Assembly: GCF_900129345.1 (NCBI RefSeq)
Contig: NZ_FQVK01000009.1
Span: 1 to 64,000, forward strand
Reading direction: 5' to 3'
DNA length: 64,000 nt
DNA from: Ruegeria intermedia
GTDB lineage: Bacteria; Pseudomonadota; Alphaproteobacteria; Rhodobacterales; Rhodobacteraceae
A program made the position numbers and the translations under genes. The notes below the pieces were generated by a model, which saw only the letters and a program-made list of their open reading frames with translations, did no database searches and was not told the DNA's origin. This document shows positions 9,343-17,738 of the stretch, in pieces. The stretch's first letter is position 1. Every line of letters begins with the position of its first letter.

Positions 9343-9558
9343 ATGCAAAACCCGGAACGTTTCGACAAATTCTATTTCGCCAAGATCGGGATGGGCGAGG
9401 CCTGCGGCTGCGCCGAGCGCATCATCGACGTCTATGAATTCAACCGCAAAGCGGGTGCGCGTGACGCGGGCACGGGCAAGGTGGCCCGGCCACGGCGTCG
9501 CGGCCTGCGATCGCTTGCCCTGAAATACGGCCTGATCAGCCGCCCCAGCGGGCGGTGA
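9343..9558 (+). CDS. Small conserved-looking hypothetical protein
   Basis: 71-residue frame starting MQNPERFDKFYFAKIGMGEA with a good SD (GGAGGG at 9332-9337) nine bases before the ATG. It contains a short Cys pair (EACGCAE) and a basic C-terminal half (KVARPRRRGLRSLALKYG). I do not recognise a family. It sits 71 bases after the TetR gene, and its stop abuts the end of the convergent PaaA/PaaC-like gene. The amphipathic N-terminus, basic tail and good SD support a real gene. No function is assigned. Confidence 0.55.
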   Translation: MQNPERFDKFYFAKIGMGEACGCAERIIDVYEFNRKAGARDAGTGKVARPRRRGLRSLALKYGLISRPSGR

Positions 9559-10317
9559 TCACGGGGTACGCAGGCCCAGCCGCGTGACGACCTCGGCGGC
9601 CTCGGCCAGCCAGCGGTTCTTCAGTTCGGCCCCCGAAGCCCGGCGCAGGCCCATCTGGCGCAGCTTTTCCATCCGCTCGGGGTTGCCCGCGCCGAAACTT
9701 GCGGCCACGCGGGGCCACCAGTAATCGACCGAGTCCTGCATCGCCGGCGCCGCGCCCTGTTCCAACAGCTTGACCGCGCCTTCCAGGGCCAATTCACCGT
9801 GATGCGCCTCGATCGGGGCGATGGCGCGGAACGCCTCGGCCAGCGGCTGATAGGACACCAGCGCGAACTCGGCCAGTTGCACGCCCACGGCCCGGCTCAT
9901 CAGCAGGTTCATCACCACCGCATCGGTCCAGCCTTCGATCGGATAGTTGAAGACCGCAAGCCGCATGTCATGTTCGCTGCGCGTGGCCCCGATATCGGCG
10001 GCACGATCCAGCCGCGCGGTCCACGGGTGATGCGTGGCATAGCGGTCGGTATCCGCGCCGAACTCGCCCATGATCTTCAGGACGCGATCGGCATTGTCGG
10101 TCTTTTCCAGAACGATCTTTGCCGCCGCGATGCGTTCCTTGATGCCCGGGCCGTGGTTGATGATGTCCGCAAACCCCGCCGCACCGGCCAGTTCGCTGTC
10201 GACGAAGGTCGCCATCAGCTTCATCAGCTCGGCCCGGTATCGGGGCGGCACGTTGGTCGGGTTGGTCAGAACGCCGCCTGCCGCCAGGTAGCTTTCGATG
10301 CTCATGTCTTCGGCCAT
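9559..10317 (-). CDS. Extra PaaA/PaaC-family (ferritin-like) protein
   Basis: 252-residue helical protein of the phenylacetic acid catabolic protein family, last gene of the paaJ-paaABCDE operon and 13 bases after paaE. Four helices carry candidate metal positions: E in VDSELAG, E and D in LEKTDNADRV (ExxD instead of ExxH), E in QLAEFAL, and E and H in IEAHHGE. It is not PaaA, PaaB or PaaC, all of which are present upstream. The frame is open 13 codons further, but ATG 10317 has an AGGGA SD. The role is unknown: an accessory subunit or a separate diiron enzyme. Confidence 0.7.
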   Translation of the reverse strand: MAEDMSIESYLAAGGVLTNPTNVPPRYRAELMKLMATFVDSELAGAAGFADIINHGPGIKERIAAAKIVLEKTDNADRVLKIMGEFGADTDRYATHHPWTARLDRAADIGATRSEHDMRLAVFNYPIEGWTDAVVMNLLMSRAVGVQLAEFALVSYQPLAEAFRAIAPIEAHHGELALEGAVKLLEQGAAPAMQDSVDYWWPRVAASFGAGNPERMEKLRQMGLRRASGAELKNRWLAEAAEVVTRLGLRTP

Positions 10318-10330
10318 GGTCCCTGTCCCT

Positions 10331-11404
10331 TTACTGGTCGTAGTCGACGACGACATTGTCGGTCAGCGGGTAGGCCTGGCAGCTGAGCACATAGCCTTTC
10401 TCGACCTCGTAATCCTCGAGCGCGTGGTTGGCGACCATCTCGACCTCGCCCTCGATCACCTTGCAGCGGCAGGTCGAACAGACCCCGGCCTTGCAGGCAT
10501 AGGGGGCGTCCATCGCGTTTTCCAGCGCCGCGTCCAGAATGGTCTGGTCTTTGGGCATGGTGATGGTCTGGGTGGCGCCGTCCAGCGTGACCCGCGCCTG
10601 GGTCTGGTTGGCCTGTGCAGCTGTTGCCGCATCGCCCTGCTTGCGTTTGGCGCGGCCGGGTTGGGCGCTGGCGAACAGCTCGAACTTGATCTGGCTGTCG
10701 TCCAGCCCGTGTTCGCGCAACGCCTCGGCAATGCCCAGCATCATAGGCTCGGGGCCGCAGATGAAGGCGGTGTCGGTGTTTTCGACGTCGATCCAATGCT
10801 GGAACAGTTCGGCGCATTTTTCCTTGGTCACCAACCCGGTGAACAGGTCGATCTCCTGCGCGTCGGTTTCCAGGATATGGATCACGTTCAGGCGGCCCAT
10901 GTACTGGTTCTTCAGGTCTTCCAGCTCTTCGCGGAACATGATCGTGTTCACGCCCTTGTTGGCATAGACCAGCGTGAAGCGCGAATGCGGCTCGCGCGCC
11001 AGCGTGGTCTTGAGGATCGACAGCACCGGCGTGATGCCCGACCCGCCGGCAAAGCCCAGATACTGCCGGTGCGCGGCCGGATCCAGCGGCGTGTGGAAGG
11101 CCCCCATCGGCGGCATCGACTGCAGCCTGTCGCCCACTTTCAGCTCGGTGTTGGCCCAGGTCGAAAAGGCGCCGCCCTCGACCCGTTTGATGCCCACCTG
11201 CAGAACGCCGTCATCCTTGCCTGCGCAGATCGAGTAGGAGCGGCGCAGCTCTTCCCCGTCAAATTCGCGGCGGAAGGTCAGGTACTGGCCCTGGACAAAG
11301 TCGAATTCCTCGGCCGCGCCGTTCACCGGCTTCAGCGTCACCACGACCGCGTCGCGGATGGTCTTGTGGATGTCGGTGACTTCCAGATCGTGAAAACGTG
11401 CCAT
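10331..11404 (-). CDS. paaE: Phenylacetyl-CoA epoxidase reductase subunit PaaE
   Basis: Passes electrons from NAD(P)H through FAD and a 2Fe-2S centre to the PaaABC oxygenase. The 357-residue protein has an FAD domain with RSYSIC (about residue 52), a nucleotide-binding domain with GGSGITPV and CGPEPMM, and a C-terminal plant-type ferredoxin domain. The ferredoxin Cys pattern is CKAGVCSTC, with the last Cys in VLSCQAYP. The upstream-extended frame is shadow; ATG 11404 has GAGGAGG directly upstream. It follows paaD by 10 bases. Confidence 0.95.
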   Translation of the reverse strand: MARFHDLEVTDIHKTIRDAVVVTLKPVNGAAEEFDFVQGQYLTFRREFDGEELRRSYSICAGKDDGVLQVGIKRVEGGAFSTWANTELKVGDRLQSMPPMGAFHTPLDPAAHRQYLGFAGGSGITPVLSILKTTLAREPHSRFTLVYANKGVNTIMFREELEDLKNQYMGRLNVIHILETDAQEIDLFTGLVTKEKCAELFQHWIDVENTDTAFICGPEPMMLGIAEALREHGLDDSQIKFELFASAQPGRAKRKQGDAATAAQANQTQARVTLDGATQTITMPKDQTILDAALENAMDAPYACKAGVCSTCRCKVIEGEVEMVANHALEDYEVEKGYVLSCQAYPLTDNVVVDYDQ

Positions 11405-11414
11405 CCGGTCCTCC

Positions 11415-11876
11415 TCAGATGCACTTGAAATAGTCGAAGGGTTCCCGGCAGTCGGTGCAGCGCCAATGCGCCTTGCACGGGGTCGAGCCGAACTGGCTGA
11501 CCTTTTCCACTGCCGTGCTGCCGCAATGCGGGCAGCGGTCGGGTCCGCCTGCGGGCTGCGGCGGCGCGATGCCATAGTCCTTCAGCTTCGCACGCCCCTT
11601 GTCGCTGAGCCAATCGGTCGTCCAGGCCGGAGAGATGCGGGTTTCCAACTTGATCTTGTCGATACCGTGGTCGCGCAGGGCGGTTTCGATGTCCATCGCG
11701 ATGACCGAGGTCGCCGGGCAGCCCGAATAGGTGGGCGTCACGGCAACCTTCAGCGTGTCGCCCTCCCAGGTCACGTCCCGCACGATGCCCAGATCGACGA
11801 CCGAGATCACGGGGATCTCGGGGTCGGGCACGGCGTCGAGCCATTCCCAGACCTGCTCTACGGTGGCGCGATCCAT
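11415..11876 (-). CDS. paaD: Phenylacetyl-CoA epoxidase assembly/Fe-S protein PaaD
   Basis: DUF59 (MIP18-like) family protein needed for a functional PaaABCE epoxidase, probably in Fe-S or metal centre maturation. The 153 residues include the DUF59 core PDPEIPVISVVDLGIVRDV (about 16-34) and YSGCPATS, plus a C-terminal zinc-ribbon-like domain with CPHCGS, CKAHWRCTDC and the final Cys near the C-terminus. Gene order paaC-paaD-paaE is conserved in paa clusters. It lies 6 bases after paaC. Confidence 0.93.
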   Translation of the reverse strand: MDRATVEQVWEWLDAVPDPEIPVISVVDLGIVRDVTWEGDTLKVAVTPTYSGCPATSVIAMDIETALRDHGIDKIKLETRISPAWTTDWLSDKGRAKLKDYGIAPPQPAGGPDRCPHCGSTAVEKVSQFGSTPCKAHWRCTDCREPFDYFKCI

Positions 11877-11882
11877 CGGCCT

Positions 11883-12644
11883 TTACCAGGTTGCGCCCGG
11901 ATAGGCCCGCTGCAGCCATTGCATCTGGGTCAACAGGTGGCCCAGATGTTCGGTATGCATGCGCCCGTCGCGGCCGCCCTTGTGGGCAAAGCGGCTGTCG
12001 GGAATGGTCAGGGTGGCCTCGGTCAGTACGCGCTGAACAAGCGAGTCATATTCCTCGCGCAGGCTGGCCGGATCGGGGGCGACGCCCGCGGCGGCCATCT
12101 CGGCATCGACCTCGTCGCTGGCGAACATCTCGCCCACATAGGGCCAGAGGTAATCCAGCGCCTCCTGCATGCGCCTGTGGCTTTCCTCGGTGCCGTCGCC
12201 CAGCCCGACCACCGTGTCGCTGGACCGTTCCAGATGATAGGCGACCTCTTTGCTGGCCTTCTCGGCAATCGCCGCGACCCGGTCATCGGACGATTTCAGC
12301 AACCGGCCCAGCATGATCGAGTGCCACGCATCAAACAGGAACTGGCGCATAAGGGTGCGGCCGAAGTCGCCGTTGGGCACCTCGACCAGCAGCACGTTGC
12401 GGAAATCCCAGGCGTCGCGCAGAAAGGCCAGATCATCGGCAGACTTGCCTTCGCCCTGGACCTCTCCGGCCAGGCCCAGCCACATCTGCGTCTGGCCGAT
12501 CAGGTCCAGCGCGGTGTTGGCCAGGGCGATGTCCTCTTCCAGAACCGGCGCGTGGCCGCACCATTCGCTGACGCGATGGCCCAGGATCAGCGTGTTGTCG
12601 CCCATCCGCAGCAGGAATTGCAGGAATGTCTCGTCGCGGGTCAT
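11883..12644 (-). CDS. paaC: Phenylacetyl-CoA epoxidase structural subunit PaaC
   Basis: Structural partner of the catalytic PaaA subunit in the 1,2-phenylacetyl-CoA epoxidase. The 253-residue ferritin-like protein starts MTRDETFLQFLLRMGDNTLI and contains LGHRVSEWCGHAPVLEEDIALAN and HLERSSDTVVGLGDGTEES. The start at 12644 overlaps the paaB stop by one base (TGATG). The longer open frame upstream only reads through paaB. PaaC has lost the full iron-ligand set, as is known for this subunit. Confidence 0.93.
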   Translation of the reverse strand: MTRDETFLQFLLRMGDNTLILGHRVSEWCGHAPVLEEDIALANTALDLIGQTQMWLGLAGEVQGEGKSADDLAFLRDAWDFRNVLLVEVPNGDFGRTLMRQFLFDAWHSIMLGRLLKSSDDRVAAIAEKASKEVAYHLERSSDTVVGLGDGTEESHRRMQEALDYLWPYVGEMFASDEVDAEMAAAGVAPDPASLREEYDSLVQRVLTEATLTIPDSRFAHKGGRDGRMHTEHLGHLLTQMQWLQRAYPGATW

Positions 12645-12928
12645 CACATCGCCCCCACTTCTTCGGGGATGTCGAAAAAGGTCGGATGACGATAGACCTT
12701 GCTTTCGCTGGGCTCGTACAGCGGGCCTTTGTCGCTGGGCGAACTGGCGGTGATGTTGTTGGCCTCGACCACCCAGATCGAGACGCCCTCGTTGCGGCGG
12801 GTATAGACGTCGCGGGCGTTCTTGATCGCCATTTCGGCGTCGGGCGCGTGCAGCGAGCCGACATGGCGGTGGCTCATGCCGTGCTGGCCGCGGATGAAGA
12901 TTTCCCACAGGGGCCATTCGTTTTTCAT
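12644..12928 (-). CDS. paaB: Phenylacetyl-CoA epoxidase subunit PaaB
   Basis: Small subunit bridging PaaA-PaaC heterodimers. The 94-residue protein has the hallmark sequence WPLWEIFIRGQHGMSHRHVG near its start and GVSIWVVEANNI in the middle, matching PaaB in length and sequence. It lies 23 bases after paaA and is translationally coupled to paaC. Confidence 0.95.
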   Translation of the reverse strand: MKNEWPLWEIFIRGQHGMSHRHVGSLHAPDAEMAIKNARDVYTRRNEGVSIWVVEANNITASSPSDKGPLYEPSESKVYRHPTFFDIPEEVGAM

Positions 12929-12951
12929 CAGGTGTCCTCCTATCGGGTGGG

Positions 12952-13944
12952 TTATTCGGCTGCGACCTTGCGGGCGCGTTTCTTGCGGGCATGTTCCAGC
13001 AGACCATCACGCACCCATTTGCCGTCGTCCCAGGCCTTGTTGCGGGCGGCCAGGCGGTCGGTGTTGCAGGGGCCGTTGCCCTTGATCACGTCAAAGAATT
13101 CCGACCAGTCGGGTTGGGTGAAATCGTAATGCCCGCGCTCTTCGTTCCATTTCAGGTCGGGGTCGGGGATGGTCAGGCCCAGATACTCGGCCTGCGGTAC
13201 GGTCTGATCCACGAATTTCTGGCGCAGTTCGTCATTGGTGTTGATCTTGATCTTCCACGCCATCGACTGGGCCGAATGCACCGAGTCCTTGTCGGACGGG
13301 CCGAACATCATCAGCGACGGGTACCAGAACCGGTTCAGCGCGTCCTGCGCCATCTTGCGCTGTTCGGGCGTGCCCTCGGCCATCTTGCGGATCGCGTCAT
13401 AGCCCTGGCGCTGGTGAAAGCTTTCTTCCTTGCAGATGCGGATCATCGCCCGCGAATACGGCCCGTACGAGGTGCGCTGCAGCGGCACCTGGTTCATGAT
13501 CGCCGCCCCGTCGACCAGCCAGCCCACCGCGCCGATATCGGCCCAGTTCAACGTGGGATAGTTGAAGATCGAGCTGTATTTCATCCGCCCGTCCAGCAGC
13601 ATCTCGGTCAGTTCGTCGCGGCTGACGCCCAGGGTTTCGGCGGCGCAGTACAGGTACAGGCCATGCCCGGCCTCGTCCTGAACCTTGGCCAGCAGGATCG
13701 CCTTGCGTTCCAGCGTGGGCGCGCGGGTGATCCAGTTGCCTTCGGGCAGCTGGCCGACGATCTCGGAATGGGCGTGCTGGCCGATCTGGCGAATCAGCGT
13801 CGCGCGATAGTCGTCGGGCATCCAGTCCTTGGGCTCGATCTTGATGTCGGCGTCGATCTTGTCCTGAAAGGCGCGTTCCTGCTCGGTCATTTCCTCGCGG
13901 GATTTGACGCCTGTTCCTGCCGTCTTGATCATCTGAGCGTACAT
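12952..13944 (-). CDS. paaA: Phenylacetyl-CoA epoxidase catalytic subunit PaaA
   Basis: Diiron subunit that epoxidises the aromatic ring of phenylacetyl-CoA with O2. The 330-residue protein contains both ExxH diiron half-sites, [12 protein letters not shown] and [13 protein letters not shown], and the surrounding PaaA core ([18 protein letters not shown]). First of the five epoxidase genes and 15 bases after paaJ. All ligands appear intact, so the enzyme should be active. Confidence 0.96.
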   Translation of the reverse strand: MYAQMIKTAGTGVKSREEMTEQERAFQDKIDADIKIEPKDWMPDDYRATLIRQIGQHAHSEIVGQLPEGNWITRAPTLERKAILLAKVQDEAGHGLYLYCAAETLGVSRDELTEMLLDGRMKYSSIFNYPTLNWADIGAVGWLVDGAAIMNQVPLQRTSYGPYSRAMIRICKEESFHQRQGYDAIRKMAEGTPEQRKMAQDALNRFWYPSLMMFGPSDKDSVHSAQSMAWKIKINTNDELRQKFVDQTVPQAEYLGLTIPDPDLKWNEERGHYDFTQPDWSEFFDVIKGNGPCNTDRLAARNKAWDDGKWVRDGLLEHARKKRARKVAAE

Positions 13945-13959
13945 GTCGGGTCTCCTCCC

Positions 13960-15162
13960 TTACACGCGTTCAAGAATAAGCGCGGCGCCCTGGCCTACGC
14001 CCACGCACATGGTGCACAAGGCATAGCGCCCGCCGGTGCGGCGCAGCTGATAGGCCGCCGTCATGACCAGCCGCGCGCCGGACATGCCCAGCGGATGGCC
14101 GATGGCGATGGCGCCGCCATTGGGATTCACATGGGGGGCGTCATCGGCCACGCCAAGTTCACGCAGGGTGGCCAGACCCTGGGCGGCGAAGGCCTCGTTC
14201 AATTCTATCACATCCATCTGCTCGATGCTCAGCCCCGTGCGGGCCAGCACCTTGCGGGTGGCCGGAACCGGACCGATCCCCATGACACGGGGTTCGACCC
14301 CGGCAACTGCCATGCCCACGACGCGGGCCATCGGGGTCAGGCCGTTCTTCTGCGCGGCGGCCTCGTTGGCCAGCAGAATGGCCGCAGCGCCGTCATTGAC
14401 GCCCGAGGCGTTGCCCGCCGTCACCGTCTTGTCCGGCCCGTTGACGCCTTTCAGGCCCGCCAGCTTTTCGGCCGTGGTGCCGGGGCGGGGATGTTCGTCG
14501 GTGTCCACCAACAGCGGGTCGCCCTTGCGTTGGGGGATGGTGACGGGGGTGATTTCCTCGGCAAAAACGCCGGCTTGATGCGCGGCCGCCCAGCGGGCCT
14601 GGCTGCGCGCGGCAAAGGCATCCTGATCGGCGCGGCTGATGTCATAGTCCTCGGCCACGTTGTCGGCGGTCTGCGGCATCGAATCCGTGCCGTACATCTG
14701 CTGCATCTTAGGGTTTACGAAACGCCAGCCGATCGTGGTGTCATAGACCGCGTTGGCGCGGGAAAAGGCGCTGGTGGCCTTGGGCATCACGAAGGGCGCG
14801 CGCGACATGCTTTCGACGCCACCGGCGATCGCCATGTCATAGTCGCCCGCCTTGATGGCCCGCGCGGCCATGCCGACCGCATCCATGCCGCTGGCGCACA
14901 GGCGGTTGATGGTGGTGCCGGGCACCTGAACCGGGAAACCGGCCAGCAGGGCGGCCATGCGCGCCACGTTCCGGTTGCTTTCGCCGGCCTGGTTGGCATC
15001 GCCCAGGATCACGTCATCCAGGCTGGCCCAGTCCACCTGCGGGTTCCGCTCTTTCAGCGCAGCCAGCGGGATTGCGGCCAGATCGTCGGTGCGAACCTGG
15101 GACAAAGCCCCGCCATAGCGTCCGATCGGGGTGCGCTGTGCGTCGCAGATGAAAGCGTCCAT
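13960..15162 (-). CDS. paaJ: 3-oxoadipyl-CoA/3-oxo-5,6-dehydrosuberyl-CoA thiolase
   Basis: Thiolase cleaving the beta-ketoacyl-CoA intermediates of the pathway to acetyl-CoA and succinyl-CoA. The 400-residue protein has nucleophile C89 in [22 protein letters not shown], the [11 protein letters not shown]is motif and a C-terminal [11 protein letters not shown]ys. First gene of the paaABCDE operon, immediately downstream of the candidate TetR operator at 15201-15214. It could equally be called pcaF by sequence; context favours paaJ. Confidence 0.92.
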   Translation of the reverse strand: MDAFICDAQRTPIGRYGGALSQVRTDDLAAIPLAALKERNPQVDWASLDDVILGDANQAGESNRNVARMAALLAGFPVQVPGTTINRLCASGMDAVGMAARAIKAGDYDMAIAGGVESMSRAPFVMPKATSAFSRANAVYDTTIGWRFVNPKMQQMYGTDSMPQTADNVAEDYDISRADQDAFAARSQARWAAAHQAGVFAEEITPVTIPQRKGDPLLVDTDEHPRPGTTAEKLAGLKGVNGPDKTVTAGNASGVNDGAAAILLANEAAAQKNGLTPMARVVGMAVAGVEPRVMGIGPVPATRKVLARTGLSIEQMDVIELNEAFAAQGLATLRELGVADDAPHVNPNGGAIAIGHPLGMSGARLVMTAAYQLRRTGGRYALCTMCVGVGQGAALILERV

Positions 15163-15200
15163 GCGTCAGAACCTCGTGTCTTGCGTCCGGGTCAAAAAGT

Positions 15201-15214
15201 GACCGCTTGGTCGG
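15201..15214. promoter_or_regulatory. Candidate TetR operator upstream of paaJ
   Basis: GACCGCTTGGTCGG reads CCGACCAAGCGGTC on the minus strand. This matches the CCAACCGTTCGGTT site upstream of paaG at the positions CC.ACC...CGGT. It lies 39-52 bases before the paaJ start, where a repressor would block transcription of the epoxidase operon. Together the two sites support a shared regulator, probably the TetR protein at 8675. Confidence 0.5.
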
Positions 15215-15305
15215 GTAATACGCCCGGAAGCGATTCGCGGCAAGGAAAATGTAACGCAATCGTGCGCCAAATCGAAATTCAGTAACGTATTTGTGCCGAC
15301 ATGAG

Positions 15306-15325
15306 AAAACCCGCATGAAGGCGGG
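15306..15325 (-). terminator. Rho-independent terminator after the Rieske/CMD genes
   Basis: On the minus strand GCCCGC, a 6-base loop and GCGGG are followed by TTTTC. The stem is CCCGC (15310-15314) against GCGGG (15321-15325), and the T tract corresponds to the A run at 15306-15309. It lies 29 bases beyond the stop of the carboxymuconolactone decarboxylase-like gene. It should separate that transcript from paaJ downstream. Confidence 0.65.
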
Positions 15326-15353
15326 CGATCTCGATCTTCGGGGCAGGAACCGG

Positions 15354-15746
15354 CTAAAGCTGACCGGCTTCGGTCAGAACCTTGCGTGCCACGCGAAAGC
15401 ATTCCAGCGCCAGCGGGACGCCGCAATAGATACCGACGACATGGATGATCGCCCGGATTTCCTCCTTGCTGACGCCGTTGTTCAAGGCTCCACGACAGTG
15501 GATCTCCCACTCGTGCATCTTGCCCAGGGCGCCGATCATCGACAGGTTCATCATCGAGCGGGTCTTGGGGTCGATCACCTCGTCCCCCCAGCCAAAGCCC
15601 CAGCACCAGGCGGTCATGGCCTCCTGAAACGGGCGGGTGAAATCATCCGCCGCGGCCAGGTTCTTTTCCACGTATTCGTCGCCCAGCGTCGCCTTGCGCT
15701 GCGCCAGTCCCTTCAGGAACAGGTCTTCGTCAAAGATGTCGGACAT
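15354..15746 (-). CDS. Carboxymuconolactone decarboxylase family protein
   Basis: 130-residue all-helical CMD-family protein with the PcaC-like stretch WEIHCRGALNNGVSKEEI (about residues 85-102) and YCGVPLALECFRVARKV. Members include gamma-carboxymuconolactone decarboxylase and AhpD-like peroxidases; there is no AhpD CxxC here, which favours the decarboxylase-like branch. The frame is open six codons further into the Rieske gene, but ATG 15746 has a GGAG SD. It overlaps the Rieske gene 3' end by 17 bases and is likely co-transcribed. The substrate in this cluster is unknown. Confidence 0.8.
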   Translation of the reverse strand: MSDIFDEDLFLKGLAQRKATLGDEYVEKNLAAADDFTRPFQEAMTAWCWGFGWGDEVIDPKTRSMMNLSMIGALGKMHEWEIHCRGALNNGVSKEEIRAIIHVVGIYCGVPLALECFRVARKVLTEAGQL

Positions 15747-16854
15747 CGTCCACTCCGCTCGCATCTGTATCCACCGCCTCGCGCATCCATTGCTGCAAGC
15801 GGGCGATCGAGTGTTCCGACATTACGCCGCAAGCCGGGTCCAGCACCAGCGGGCCGGGGCGATAGCCGCGCGATTTCAAGCCGCGATGCACGCTTTCAAC
15901 CAGCCGGATGTCTTCTTCGACCGTGGTTTCCCGGTCCTGCACCGCCAGTTGGCGGATCACCGCGCTTTCGGACCCGCCCTCGGTGTACCATCCGCGCCAG
16001 ACGGTGCAGTGATCGGCATCCTGCGCGCGCCAGTGATAGGTGTTCAGCACATTGCCGGGATAGCACTGGAACGAGAACATCGGCCACAGAAACCACGACT
16101 GATAGTCGCCCGCATGGGGCACCGAAAGGTCGATGGGATAGGTCATCTTGTCGAGGCTCTGACACTCGGTCGTATGGCGCAGGACGTATCCGCCGCCTGC
16201 GTCGGGTTGAATGTCATAGGTTTCGGGTTTGACCACACCTGTGGCAAAGGTCGGGTGATTGGTCGGGCAGTGATAGCATTCCGAGTAGTTCTCGATACTG
16301 ACCTTCCAGTTGCAGTTCTCGGGGATTTCGACCCATTCCAGCGGCTCAAGATCGTCGATCTGCGGGACAAAGGCGCGAATTTCCGCACGCACGCCGGGGT
16401 ACCAGTGGTCCATCGGGGCAGCGTCATCGTCGAGGTTGACGAAGATGAAACCGTTGAACAGCTCGGTCCGCACCGGGGTCAGACAGATCGCGCTGCGGTC
16501 GAAGCCCGGAACCGACTTGATGTTCGGCCCGGCGCGCAGTTGCCCGGTGAGTTCATAGGTCCATGCGTGATAGGGGCAGACGACGACGCGGGTGTTGCCG
16601 GCCCCGGTCACCATCTCATGCGCGCGGTGCTGGCAGACATTGTAGAAGGTGCGGATTTTGCCATCACGCCCGCGGATGCAGAACAGGTTCTGGCCTGCGA
16701 TTTCAAAGGCGAAATAGTCGCCCGGCTCGCGCACCTGCGCCACATGGCCGGCAAATTGCCAGGTGCGGGCCAGAAGGCCCTGTTTCTCTCGCTCGAATAC
16801 CGCCGGGTCGGTGTAGTAGCGGGCTTCCAGCGAGCGGGTCAGCGGTGCGGTCAT
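15730..16854 (-). CDS. Rieske-type oxygenase alpha subunit (quaternary-amine/betaine demethylase-like)
   Basis: 374-residue ring-hydroxylating-type oxygenase. The Rieske 2Fe-2S site is C74-x-H76 (CQHRAHEM) with C93-x2-H96 (CPYHAWTY). The mononuclear iron region SECYHCPTNH gives H195 and H200, with E192 as bridging acid. Glu at the bridging position and the ECYHCPTNHP context recall enzymes acting on carnitine or glycine betaine rather than aromatics. It probably demethylates or oxygenates a quaternary or onium compound. No cognate flavin/ferredoxin reductase gene is in the window. It overlaps rpiR by ATGA. Confidence 0.82.
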   Translation of the reverse strand: MTAPLTRSLEARYYTDPAVFEREKQGLLARTWQFAGHVAQVREPGDYFAFEIAGQNLFCIRGRDGKIRTFYNVCQHRAHEMVTGAGNTRVVVCPYHAWTYELTGQLRAGPNIKSVPGFDRSAICLTPVRTELFNGFIFVNLDDDAAPMDHWYPGVRAEIRAFVPQIDDLEPLEWVEIPENCNWKVSIENYSECYHCPTNHPTFATGVVKPETYDIQPDAGGGYVLRHTTECQSLDKMTYPIDLSVPHAGDYQSWFLWPMFSFQCYPGNVLNTYHWRAQDADHCTVWRGWYTEGGSESAVIRQLAVQDRETTVEEDIRLVESVHRGLKSRGYRPGPLVLDPACGVMSEHSIARLQQWMREAVDTDASGVDDVRHL

Positions 16855-17738
16855 TCAGGCTCCTCCGCATAGAGGCCAAGTTGGTGCCGGCGGCGGTGAA
16901 ACCGCTCGACACGCTCGACGATTTCATCGCTGGACAGGGCGACCACGAAGGACAGAAGCGTCTCCAGCAACGCGATGGTCGAAACCGATGACGGAAAGAA
17001 CTGGGGCGTGTCGGCGGCGACGACAAACCCATGTTGCGCGTTCAGAATGACCGGGCTGGCGGGGCTGTCGGATATGCCGACCACGGTCATGCCCTGTTCG
17101 CGGGCCAGCTTCACCGCCTCGATCACCTCGGTCCGGTAGGGGTGGCAGGTCATCGCGATCAGCACGTCCTGTTCATCGGCCCAGGCCAGATCGTCCACCG
17201 GGGTCGAACCGGGCCGGGGGATGGCGTGGAACTGCTTCATCCCGGTCGAGGCCAGATAGGTAAAGTTGCGCGCGTTCGCGTTGTTGACGCCGACACCCAG
17301 CGTGAACACCTGCCGTGATGTCCAGATCGCCTCGGCCGCCGCCTGCAACCGGGTGGCGTCGATCCCCGCGAAGGTTTCTTCGATGTTTCGGATCGCTGCC
17401 CCGACCATGTCGGCATAGAGGCCGCCCAGCTCGCCGGATTTGCCGATCTCCTGCAGCCAGCGGGCGCGGTCGGGGAACGACACGGTGCCTCGGCGGATGG
17501 CGTCGCGGAATGGCGCGCGGAAATCCTCGTAGCCCTCGAACCCCACCTGCCGCGCCATGCGGACGAAGGTGTTGGGTTTCACGTTCGCGGCCTCGGCGAT
17601 CTCGCGCACGGTCGAAACGCCCACATCCGTTGGGTTCTCCAGCACATAACGGGCGGCCTTCTGCGCCTCGGGCGTCAGGGCGTGCCATTCACGGGTCAGC
17701 CGGTCAAGAACGGTGGTTGATACATTTGTGTCATTCAT
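16851..17738 (-). CDS. MurR/RpiR family transcriptional regulator
   Basis: 295-residue regulator with an N-terminal RpiR helix-turn-helix (about 1-85, VSTVREIAEAANVKPNTFVRMARQVG) and a C-terminal SIS sugar-phosphate-type binding domain (about 125-265, GVGVNNANARNFTYLASTG). It is divergent from the flavoprotein operon at 17807 and co-directional, with an ATGA overlap, with the Rieske gene. It is therefore the likely switch for the whole island. An ACATTTGT/ACAAATGT inverted pair spans the divergent start region. The effector is unknown. Confidence 0.88.
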   Translation of the reverse strand: MNDTNVSTTVLDRLTREWHALTPEAQKAARYVLENPTDVGVSTVREIAEAANVKPNTFVRMARQVGFEGYEDFRAPFRDAIRRGTVSFPDRARWLQEIGKSGELGGLYADMVGAAIRNIEETFAGIDATRLQAAAEAIWTSRQVFTLGVGVNNANARNFTYLASTGMKQFHAIPRPGSTPVDDLAWADEQDVLIAMTCHPYRTEVIEAVKLAREQGMTVVGISDSPASPVILNAQHGFVVAADTPQFFPSSVSTIALLETLLSFVVALSSDEIVERVERFHRRRHQLGLYAEEPE

